Below, piece by piece: positions 1 to 6,025 of a stretch of 6,609 nucleotides of DNA. Within the stretch, counting starts at the first letter, position 1. Each line of letters begins with the position of its first letter. The DNA is taken from the NCBI GenBank assembly GCA_937925755.1, contig CALAMX010000100.1, forward strand, positions 1-6,609, read 5' to 3'. This stretch comes from an uncultured Burkholderiales bacterium (lineage in GTDB: Bacteria > Pseudomonadota > Gammaproteobacteria > Burkholderiales > Thiobacillaceae). The position numbers and the translations under genes were made by a program. The notes below the pieces were generated by a model. It saw nothing but the letters and a program-made list of their open reading frames with translations, ran no database searches and was not told the origin of the DNA.

Positions 1-140
1 GGCAAGGCAACAAGTTCGAGATCTGGAACGAGGCGGCCTGGCAGGCCGAATACGACGCAGCGACGAACTTCACCGCCGCCTTGGAAGAGGCCCGTCAGCG
101 CGGGGACCTGCCCGATGAGCTCAAGGATTTCGCCCTGTGA
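1..140 (+). CDS. mraZ: MraZ C-terminal fragment (transcriptional regulator of the dcw cluster), 5' end outside window
   Basis: Only the last 45 codons are present; the first whole codon is at position 3 and the stop is TGA at 138-140. The fragment opens with QGNKFEIWNEAAW, which matches the conserved end of the second SpoVT/AbrB-like domain of MraZ (G-x-KFEIW), followed by the usual C-terminal helix rich in Glu, Ala and Arg and the ending LPDELKDFAL. MraZ proteins are ring-forming DNA-binding proteins that bind repeats in the promoter of the mra/dcw operon and repress or tune it; that role is family knowledge. The first gene position, directly before rsmH, is the normal one. The stop overlaps the rsmH start by 4 bases (GTGA), so rsmH is probably translationally coupled to it. 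The identity is secure because motif and context agree, but nothing can be said about the DNA-binding part, which lies outside the window. Confidence 0.92.
   Translation, partial: QGNKFEIWNEAAWQAEYDAATNFTAALEEARQRGDLPDELKDFAL
123..127 (+). promoter_or_regulatory. Ribosome binding site of rsmH
   Basis: AAGGA lies 9 bases before the GTG at 137, inside the last codons of mraZ. It supports the GTG start, which is also where similarity to RsmH begins (HRPVLLEE follows at residues 5-12). Confidence 0.55.
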
Positions 141-1114
141 CGGACCAACATCGACCGGTGCTGCTGGAGGAGACCCTAGCAGCGCTGGCCATACGCGCGG
201 ATGGCGTCTATGTGGACGCCACCTTCGGCCGCGGCGGCCACAGCCGTGCCATCCTCGCCCGGCTGGGCGCAGCGGGAAGGCTGTTGGCGCTCGACCGCGA
301 CCCGGAGGCCGTCGCTTATGGGCGAACTTGGGACGACCCACGCTTTACCATCGTCCATGCGGCCTTCAGTGCGCTCACCGAGACGGCGCATGCGCATGGC
401 GTCACCGCCGTCGACGGGGTGTTGTTCGACCTAGGGGTGTCCAGCCCGCAGCTCGACACCCCAGCGCGCGGTTTCAGTTTTCGCTGGGACGCGCCGCTCG
501 ACATGCGCATGGACACCAGTCGCGGCATCAGTGCGGCGCAATGGCTGGCGAGCGCCGATGAAGCGGAGATCGCCCGCGTGCTCAGGGAATATGGCGAGGA
601 GCGGTTTGCTCACCCGATTGCAAGGGCGATTGGCGCGGCGCGTGCGCGCGAGCCCATCCGCACCACGGGCCAGCTCGCGCGACTATGCGCTAAGGCCGTC
701 CGCAGCCGTGAGCCCGGTCAGGACCCCGCCACACGCACCTTTCAGGCGATTCGGATTCACGTTAACCAGGAGCTTGAAGAACTGGCTTGCGCGCTACCCC
801 AGGCGGTGGCGCTGCTGCGCCCCAAGGGGAGGCTCGCGGTGATCAGTTTTCATTCGCTCGAGGACCGGCTGGTGAAGCGCTTCCTGCGCACGGAGGAAAA
901 GGGACCCAAGATCCCCGCCGAGATCCCGCTGACACGGGATGCCTTGCCCGTGGGCCGCCTGCGTGTACTAGGCAAGCCGGTTCGCGCCAGTGCGGCAGAA
1001 GTCGCCGCCAACCCGCGCGCGCGCAGTGCCGTGCTGCGCGTGGCCGAGCGGCTTGAGGGCAGCGCAGAGGCGTCGAGCGACCCTGCACGCAGCCCTGGGG
1101 AGGCGCGGCCGTGA
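137..1114 (+). CDS. rsmH: 16S rRNA m4C1402 N4-methyltransferase RsmH (MraW)
   Basis: This 325-residue protein is an S-adenosylmethionine-dependent methyltransferase that methylates N4 of C1402 in the decoding centre of 16S rRNA (E. coli numbering; function from family knowledge). Visible landmarks are HRPVLLEE at residues 5-12, the SAM-binding glycine loop DATFGRGGH at 27-35, the acidic end of strand 2 (LDRDP, 52-56), FDLGVSSPQLD at 97-107 followed by RGFSF, ATRTFQAIRI at 198-207 and ISFHSLEDR at about 236-244. The helical insertion domain typical of the family lies between the two halves. E. coli RsmH has about 313 residues; the extra length is a C-terminal tail after about residue 305, rich in Ser, Ala, Glu and Pro and probably disordered. 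The GTG start overlaps the mraZ stop, and its own stop overlaps the ftsL start. The enzyme is cytosolic, and its place in the dcw cluster is conserved across bacteria. Confidence 0.97.
   Translation: MTDQHRPVLLEETLAALAIRADGVYVDATFGRGGHSRAILARLGAAGRLLALDRDPEAVAYGRTWDDPRFTIVHAAFSALTETAHAHGVTAVDGVLFDLGVSSPQLDTPARGFSFRWDAPLDMRMDTSRGISAAQWLASADEAEIARVLREYGEERFAHPIARAIGAARAREPIRTTGQLARLCAKAVRSREPGQDPATRTFQAIRIHVNQELEELACALPQAVALLRPKGRLAVISFHSLEDRLVKRFLRTEEKGPKIPAEIPLTRDALPVGRLRVLGKPVRASAAEVAANPRARSAVLRVAERLEGSAEASSDPARSPGEARP
1097..1103 (+). promoter_or_regulatory. Ribosome binding site of ftsL
   Basis: GGGGAGG sits 7 bases before the GTG at 1111, inside the end of rsmH. This good Shine-Dalgarno sequence with ideal spacing fixes the non-ATG start of ftsL. 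Confidence 0.75.
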
Positions 1115-1392
1115 GGCACAAGCTCAACGCCGCCTTGGCGCTCGTGCTGCTCGCCTGCGCCATCGCCGTGGTCTCGGCCCGGCATCAGGCCCGCACCCTC
1201 TTCGTCGAGCTACAGTCGGCCCAGCGTGAGGCGCGCGAGCTCGACATCGAGTGGGGGCGGCTGCTGCTGGAACAGAGCACCTGGGCGATGCACAGCCGCA
1301 TCGAGGTGGTGGCGCGCCACCAGCTGCACATGGCCGCGCCGGATGCCGCTCGCATCCACCTGATCGCTCCGGCGCAGGGGGTACAGCCATGA
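1111..1392 (+). CDS. ftsL: Cell division protein FtsL
   Basis: This 93-residue bitopic membrane protein has a four-residue cytoplasmic N-terminus, one transmembrane segment at about residues 5-22 (LNAALALVLLACAIAVVS), then a periplasmic coiled coil at about 29-58 and a short C-terminal tail. The block LDIEWGRLLLEQ (44-55), followed by SRIEVVA and HQLHM, is the family signature; E. coli FtsL has LDIEWRNLILEE at the same place. FtsL forms the FtsQLB complex, which activates the FtsWI synthase at the septum (family knowledge). The protein is shorter than E. coli FtsL (121 residues) mainly because the N-terminal cytoplasmic part is nearly absent, as I recall is usual in betaproteobacteria. It starts at GTG with a strong ribosome binding site, overlaps rsmH by 4 bases and overlaps ftsI by 4 bases. 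Position between rsmH and ftsI is diagnostic for this fast-evolving gene. Confidence 0.95.
   Translation: MRHKLNAALALVLLACAIAVVSARHQARTLFVELQSAQREARELDIEWGRLLLEQSTWAMHSRIEVVARHQLHMAAPDAARIHLIAPAQGVQP
1376..1381 (+). promoter_or_regulatory. Ribosome binding site of ftsI
   Basis: AGGGGG lies 7 bases before the ATG at 1389. It supports that start over the longer in-frame opening at 1251, which would overlap most of ftsL's second half and add no recognisable FtsI sequence. Confidence 0.6.
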
Positions 1393-3140
1393 GGTCGCTG
1401 CGCCATGCCAACCGCCATGCCAATCCGCTGCTGCGGTTGGACCTGCAGCGCTGGCGCATGCGCCTGGTGATGGGCCTGATCTTCGGCGGCTTTGCCGTAC
1501 TGGCCGGGCGTGCGGCCTATCTGCAGATCTGGCAGAACGAGTTCCTCAACCTGCAGGGCGACAAACGCATCAACCGGCTGGTGCCCATCCCTGCCCATCG
1601 CGGCATGATCCTCGACCGCCGGGGTGAGCCGCTCGCAATTAGCACACCGGTCGAGTCGGTCTGGGTCAATCCGCGCGAGGCGGAGGCGAGCCCCGAGCAG
1701 ATCGAGGCCCTGGCCGCCCTGCTCGAGGAGGACGCGAGCCATCTCGCGCGCGTCTTCGCCGCCCGCGACAAGACCTTCGTCTATCTCAAGCGCCAGATCT
1801 CGCCCGATCTCGCCAAGCGCTGCCTGGATCTGGGTATCAAGGGGGTGCACGCGCAGCCCGAGTTCCGCCGCTTCTACCCGGCCGGTGACGTGATCGCCCA
1901 GGTGGTCGGGATGACCAACATCGAGGATCGCGGCATCGAGGGACTGGAGGCACTCTATAACACCTGGCTCGCCGGGGAGCCCGGCCTCAAGCGTGTCATC
2001 CGCGACCGCAAGGGCAACGTCGTGGAGGAGTTGGAGCTCATCCGGCTACCCAAGCCTGGCAACCACCTGACCCTGTCGCTCAACCTACAGATCCAGTATC
2101 TGGCCTACCGTGAACTGGCCGCCGCGGTGGAGCGGCATCAGGCGCGCGCCGGCTCGGTGGTCGTGCTGGACAGTCGCACCGGCGAGATCCTGGCCATGGC
2201 CACCGCCCCCTCCTTCAACCCCAACAACCGCGCGACCTACAGCGCGGATCGGGCACGTAACCGACCTGTGACCGATGCCTTCGAACCCGGCTCGACGATT
2301 AAGCCCTTCCTGATGGCGGCGGCACTGGATGCTGGGATCATCACGCCTGACACGCGCATCGACACCGGCCCTGGTTACTACTATGTGGGCGACAAGCGGA
2401 TCACCGACGTCCATCCGAAGGGGGTGCTCTCCGTCACCGAGGCCCTGCAAGTCTCCAGCAACGTCGCCGCCGCACGCATCGCCCTGGACCTGCGCTCCGA
2501 GGACTATTGGCGGCTATTGAGCCAGGCCGGCTTTGGGCGCGCCCCTGGCGCGGGGCTGCCCGGCGAGGTGAGCGGCCGACTGCGTCCCTGGCACACCTGG
2601 CGGCCGATCGAGAAGGCCACCATGGGCTTCGGCCATGGCCTGTCGGTGTCGCTGCTTCAACTGGCGCACGCCTACACTGCCTTCGCCAACGATGGCGTGA
2701 TGCCACCGCTGACCGTACTCAAGCAGCGCGAGGCGCCGGTCGGGCAGCGGGTGATGTCGGCTAGGGCGGCGCGGATGATACGCGAGATGCTGGAGGCCGT
2801 GACGCAGGACGGCGGCACCGCCCCGCTGGCGCGGGTGATGGGCTACCGTGTGGCGGGCAAGACCGGCACCGCCCACAAACTGGTCGCGGGCAGCTATGCC
2901 CCCAACAAGTACATCGCCTCCTTCGTGGGGCTCGCTCCGGTCTCGGACCCGCGCCTGGTCGTTGCCGTGATGATCGACGAGCCTACGGGCCGGCAGTATT
3001 ACGGGGGCCTGGTGGCTGCGCCGGTGTTCTCCCAGGTGATGGCCGGGGCGCTGCGGCTGCTGGCGGTGCCGCCGGATGCACCGATGACTGCGGCGACCGC
3101 CCCCAACAGCCAGGCGCCCGTGGTCGGGGAAGACGTATGA
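1389..3140 (+). CDS. ftsI: Septal peptidoglycan D,D-transpeptidase FtsI (PBP3)
   Basis: This 583-residue class B penicillin-binding protein cross-links septal peptidoglycan and partners with FtsW (family knowledge). Order of parts: a basic cytoplasmic N-terminus with a duplicated RHAN motif (5-12), a transmembrane anchor at about 26-47, then the periplasmic non-catalytic domain starting with RGMILDRRGEPLAIS (71-85) and including GIEGLEALYNTWLAG. The transpeptidase domain has all three catalytic motifs: S302-T-I-K305 in the context EPGSTIKP (nucleophile Ser302), S356-S-N358, and K491-T-G-T494. The block GFGHGLSVSLLQLAHAY corresponds to the FGYGL region of E. coli PBP3. Length and motif spacing match the E. 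coli protein (588 residues, Ser307), so it is intact and should be a beta-lactam target. The C-terminal tail after about residue 560 is Pro/Ala-rich and not conserved. ATG at 1389 overlaps the ftsL stop, and the stop overlaps the murE::murF start. Confidence 0.98.
   Translation: MRSLRHANRHANPLLRLDLQRWRMRLVMGLIFGGFAVLAGRAAYLQIWQNEFLNLQGDKRINRLVPIPAHRGMILDRRGEPLAISTPVESVWVNPREAEASPEQIEALAALLEEDASHLARVFAARDKTFVYLKRQISPDLAKRCLDLGIKGVHAQPEFRRFYPAGDVIAQVVGMTNIEDRGIEGLEALYNTWLAGEPGLKRVIRDRKGNVVEELELIRLPKPGNHLTLSLNLQIQYLAYRELAAAVERHQARAGSVVVLDSRTGEILAMATAPSFNPNNRATYSADRARNRPVTDAFEPGSTIKPFLMAAALDAGIITPDTRIDTGPGYYYVGDKRITDVHPKGVLSVTEALQVSSNVAAARIALDLRSEDYWRLLSQAGFGRAPGAGLPGEVSGRLRPWHTWRPIEKATMGFGHGLSVSLLQLAHAYTAFANDGVMPPLTVLKQREAPVGQRVMSARAARMIREMLEAVTQDGGTAPLARVMGYRVAGKTGTAHKLVAGSYAPNKYIASFVGLAPVSDPRLVVAVMIDEPTGRQYYGGLVAAPVFSQVMAGALRLLAVPPDAPMTAATAPNSQAPVVGEDV
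1401..1424 (+). repeat. Tandem 12-bp duplication at the 5' end of ftsI
   Basis: The unit CGCCATGCCAAC (1401-1412) is followed at once by CGCCATGCCAAT (1413-1424), 11 of 12 bases identical. It is in frame and encodes RHAN twice (residues 5-12) in the cytoplasmic tail ahead of the FtsI transmembrane anchor. Confidence 0.9.
3126..3130 (+). promoter_or_regulatory. Ribosome binding site of murE::murF
   Basis: GGGGA lies 6 bases before the ATG at 3137, inside the last codons of ftsI. It is a moderate match that, with the ATGA overlap, supports the start. Confidence 0.5.
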
Positions 3141-6025
3141 CCACCCCCGCTGAGCTTGCCCGACAGGCCGCGCAACTGGCCGAGCGGCTGCGTGCCCTAT
3201 GCCCGGCGGCCGCCGATCTGAGCGCCGACAGCCGCTTGATCCGCCGCGGCGATGTCTTCCTTGCCTTTCCCGGACATGTCCACGATGGTCGCCACTACAT
3301 CACCCAGGCGGTCGCCGCCGGCGCCGCGGCCGTGGTCTGGGAGGCGGAGGGCTACACCTGGCCGGCCGATCTGGCAGTGCCAAACCTGCCGGTGCCGGGC
3401 CTGCGGTCTGTCGCAGCAGCACTGGCCGCACACTGGTATGGTGACGCCAGCGCGGCTCTGTGGATGTGCGGGGTAACCGGTACCAACGGCAAGACCTCCA
3501 TCGCCCACTGGCTGGGCCAAGGCCTGGACGCGAGCGGCCACCGCTGCGCCGTCCTCGGCACCCTGGGCAACGGGCTGGTCGGCGCACTCACCCCGGGTAG
3601 CCACACCACGCCGGACTGCGTCCGCCTGCAGCGTTGGCTTGCCGAATACCGCGCGGCAGGGGCGCAGGCGGCGGTGATGGAGGTCTCTTCCCACGGCCTC
3701 GATCAGGGCCGCGTGGCGGGCGTGCACTTCGACCTCGCCATCCTCTCCAACCTCTCGCGCGACCACCTGGACTACCACGGTGACATGCAATCCTATGCCC
3801 AGGCCAAGGCCAGGCTGTTCGGTTGGCCGGGCCTGAAATGGGCAGTGCTCAATCTGGACGACGAGTTCGGCGCCGCCCTCCATGCCCGGCTGGCCGGCAC
3901 GTCGGTCGAACGCCTGGGGTATGGGCTGAAGCGCGGCGACATCCGTGCTCGCGCGCTCGAACTGACCGCCGAGGGTTTGCGCATGTCGGTGCTCACCCCC
4001 TGGGGCGAGGGCGAGGTCTCAAGCCCCCTGCTTGGCGAGTTCAACGCCTACAACCTGCTCGCCGTGCTGGGAGGGCTGCTCGCCAGCGGCCTGCCATTTG
4101 ACCAAGCGCTGGCGCAGCTGGCGCAGCTTACGCCCGTGGCCGGGCGGCTACAGACCCTGCGCGCCGACGCGGCGGGGCCCACGGTGGTGGTGGATTACGC
4201 GCACACCCCGGATGCGCTGGAGAAGACCCTGAAGACCTTGAGACCGCTAACCCCCGGGCAGCTATGGTGCGTGTTCGGCGCCGGCGGCGGACGCGACCGC
4301 GGCAAGCGCCCACTGATGGGTGCAGTGGCTGCGGCGCTCGCCGACCGCGTGATCGTTACCTCAGACAACCCGCGCCACGAAGACCCGGCTGCGATCATCG
4401 CCGACATCCTCGCCGGCATGCCGCCCGGTCAGACCGCCATCACCGATCGCGCCGAGGCGATCCGCACGGCGGTGAGCGAGGCGGCGGCGGGCGACGTGGT
4501 ACTGATCGCCGGCAAAGGCCACGAGGACTATCAAGAGGTCCAGGGCGTGCGCTACCCCTTCTCCGATGTCGAGGTGGCCCGTGCGGCGCTGCTGTCCAGG
4601 CGGAAAGCGACCGAGGCCGGCGGACAGTCCCGCAGTACCGGCCGGGCTTCGCCTCCCCCGCCGTTTCTTCTCTCCGAGGTCGCAAAGGCCATTGGTGCCG
4701 AGATGGCGGGGGCAGAGGTCGGCTTTACGCGCGTGGAGACCGACACCCGCCGGCTCACGCCCGGCTGCCTGTTCGTCGCCTTGAAGGGCGAGCGCTACGA
4801 CGGCCACGCCTTCATCGACGAGGCCATCGCCAAGGGTGCAGCGGCGGTGATGCGGCAAAAGGACCACCCCTCACCCCACACCCCACACCCCTCACTGATC
4901 GTCGAGGACACCCGTCTGGCGCTAGGGCGGCTTGCCGCCTGGCACCGCAGCCGCATGCCGGCGCGCATCCTAGCGGTGACCGGCAGCAACGGCAAGACCA
5001 CGGTCAAGGAGATGACCGCCGCCATCCTGCGTGCCGCCGTGGGCGAGGATGCCGTGTTGGCGACCGAGGGCAACCTCAACAACGATATCGGCGTGCCGCT
5101 CACCCTGCTCAAACTCACCCCCAGCCACCGCTTCGGGGTGATCGAGATGGGCATGAACCATGCCGGCGAGCTCGCTTATCTTACGCGCCTGGCCCGACCG
5201 GACGTGGCGCTGGTCAACAACGCCCAGCGCGCCCACTTGGAGGGGCTCGCCAGCGTGGAGGCGGTGGCCCGTGCCAAGGGCGAGATCTACGAGGGGTTGG
5301 CGGCCGATGGCATCGCGTTGGTCAACGGCGACGATCCGCATGCCGGTCTGTGGCTCGGCCTCAACGCCGGCCGCCGCATCCTGCGTTTCGGCCTTGCGCC
5401 GGAGGCGGACGTGCGTGCGGAATACGAACTCACGCCCGAGGGTGCACGCCTGTTTCTGCACACCCCGCAGGGCATGATCGAGACGCAGCTCGCCGTTTTA
5501 GGCCTGCACAATGTGCGCAATGCGGTGGCAGCAGCCGCGGCGGCCATCGCCTTGGGGATCGCGCCGGCGGCGATCGCGCAGGGGCTGGCCGCCTACCGCG
5601 GGGTGAAGGGGCGGCTGCAGGTCCATCCCTGTATCCTCGGTGCGCGTCTGATCGACGACACCTACAACGCCAACCCCGATTCCGTCAGCGCCGCCATCCA
5701 GGTCCTTGCCGCCCTGCCGGGTCGGCGCATCCTGGTATTGGGAGACATGGGCGAGCTGGGGGCGGGGGCGGCCGAGCTGCACCGCGAGATCGGCCGACAA
5801 GCCAAGGCCGCCGGCATCGACCGCCTGCTTGCCTTGGGTGAGCTCAGCGTGCACGCCGTGCAGGGCTTTGGCCCCGGCGCCATGCACTTCGAGCGCATCG
5901 AGGAGCTGCTGGCCGAGATCGAGAACGCCCTGGGCCCCGAGGTCACCGTCCTGGTCAAGGGCTCGCGCTTCATGCGCATGGAGCGCGTGGTGCAAAGCTT
6001 CAAGGAGGAACACCTGTGCTCCTGA
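3137..6025 (+). CDS. murE-murF: Fused MurE-MurF: UDP-MurNAc-tripeptide synthetase / UDP-MurNAc-tripeptide--D-Ala-D-Ala ligase
   Basis: A single 962-residue reading frame holds two complete ATP-dependent Mur ligases that carry out consecutive cytoplasmic steps. Residues 1-489 are MurE: ATP loop GVTGTNGKTS with Lys119, HTTPD, EVSSHG (182-187), NLSRDHLDYHG (from 205), the probable carbamylated lysine K224 in AKARLF, the amino-acid-selecting motif DNPR (410-413) and GKGHED (459-464). DNPR is the signature of meso-diaminopimelate-adding MurE, so that substrate is inferred. Residues 490-509 are a Gly/Ser/Pro linker. Residues 510-962 are MurF: DTRRLTPGCLFVALKGERYDGH, ATP loop TGSNGKTT with Lys620, NLNNDIGVPLTLL, RAHLEG, AKGEIY with K714, DDTYNANPDS (840-849) and GDMGELG (869-875). 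Each half has the length of its free-standing E. coli counterpart (495 and 452), and no motif is missing. The MurF product, UDP-MurNAc-pentapeptide, is the substrate of MraY, encoded next. Fused MurE-MurF proteins are known in some betaproteobacteria, for example Bordetella. Confidence 0.96.
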   Translation: MTTPAELARQAAQLAERLRALCPAAADLSADSRLIRRGDVFLAFPGHVHDGRHYITQAVAAGAAAVVWEAEGYTWPADLAVPNLPVPGLRSVAAALAAHWYGDASAALWMCGVTGTNGKTSIAHWLGQGLDASGHRCAVLGTLGNGLVGALTPGSHTTPDCVRLQRWLAEYRAAGAQAAVMEVSSHGLDQGRVAGVHFDLAILSNLSRDHLDYHGDMQSYAQAKARLFGWPGLKWAVLNLDDEFGAALHARLAGTSVERLGYGLKRGDIRARALELTAEGLRMSVLTPWGEGEVSSPLLGEFNAYNLLAVLGGLLASGLPFDQALAQLAQLTPVAGRLQTLRADAAGPTVVVDYAHTPDALEKTLKTLRPLTPGQLWCVFGAGGGRDRGKRPLMGAVAAALADRVIVTSDNPRHEDPAAIIADILAGMPPGQTAITDRAEAIRTAVSEAAAGDVVLIAGKGHEDYQEVQGVRYPFSDVEVARAALLSRRKATEAGGQSRSTGRASPPPPFLLSEVAKAIGAEMAGAEVGFTRVETDTRRLTPGCLFVALKGERYDGHAFIDEAIAKGAAAVMRQKDHPSPHTPHPSLIVEDTRLALGRLAAWHRSRMPARILAVTGSNGKTTVKEMTAAILRAAVGEDAVLATEGNLNNDIGVPLTLLKLTPSHRFGVIEMGMNHAGELAYLTRLARPDVALVNNAQRAHLEGLASVEAVARAKGEIYEGLAADGIALVNGDDPHAGLWLGLNAGRRILRFGLAPEADVRAEYELTPEGARLFLHTPQGMIETQLAVLGLHNVRNAVAAAAAAIALGIAPAAIAQGLAAYRGVKGRLQVHPCILGARLIDDTYNANPDSVSAAIQVLAALPGRRILVLGDMGELGAGAAELHREIGRQAKAAGIDRLLALGELSVHAVQGFGPGAMHFERIEELLAEIENALGPEVTVLVKGSRFMRMERVVQSFKEEHLCS
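4604..4663 (+). other. Interdomain linker of the MurE-MurF fusion
   Basis: Codons 490-509 join the two enzymes. The stretch is rich in Gly, Ser, Arg and Thr and ends in four prolines before MurF resumes with FLLSEVAKAIGAEM. It resembles neither domain, and its DNA may derive from the former murE-murF junction (inference). No in-frame ATG, GTG or TTG occurs between 4577 and 4702: the nearest are a GTG at 4574, inside the last helix of MurE, and an ATG at 4703, 13 residues into MurF. Separate translation of MurF is therefore unlikely. Domain borders are by eye, uncertain by about ten residues. Confidence 0.75.
4871..4891 (+). repeat. Three tandem heptanucleotides inside the MurF half
   Basis: The 7-base unit ACACCCC occurs three times in a row (first copy TCACCCC, then two exact copies), preceded by a related ACCACCCC and followed by TCAC. 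It encodes a His/Pro/Thr/Ser-rich loop in the N-terminal UDP-sugar-binding domain of MurF, just before LIVEDTRLALG. By eye the loop is about three residues longer than in E. coli MurF. Confidence 0.85.
6003..6008 (+). promoter_or_regulatory. Ribosome binding site that decides the mraY start
   Basis: AGGAGG, the strongest Shine-Dalgarno sequence in the window, lies 7 bases before the GTG at 6016 but 16 bases before the in-frame ATG at 6025. The spacing favours GTG. Confidence 0.8.

Noticed and set aside
1251..1388. N-terminal extension of ftsI to the first in-frame start at 1251
   Set aside because: The added 46 residues are read in a shifted frame over ftsL, lack similarity to FtsI, and the ATG at 1389 has a well-spaced ribosome binding site and an ATGA overlap.
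1185..1850. A 221-codon open frame on the - strand opposite ftsL and ftsI
   Set aside because: It has no family resemblance and covers two well-supported + strand genes; a high-GC antisense shadow.
3197..3883. A 228-codon open frame on the - strand opposite the MurE half
   Set aside because: Its composition mirrors the codon bias of MurE, and there is no motif, independent ribosome binding site or free space for a promoter.
4615..4653. Possible hairpins in the fusion linker (GGCCGG at 4615-4620 with CCGGCC at 4638-4643; GGC-TTC-GCC at 4645-4653) as a relic terminator
   Set aside because: The first has only 6 pairs with a 17-base loop, the second has 3-4 pairs, and no U-run follows. Such matches are common by chance in GC-rich coding DNA.
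4264..5841. A 525-codon open frame on the + strand in a second frame across murE::murF
   Set aside because: Its translation is dominated by Arg, Gly, Pro and Ala with no recognisable motif, and it lies wholly within the secure MurE-MurF frame. Long alternative open frames are expected at this GC content.
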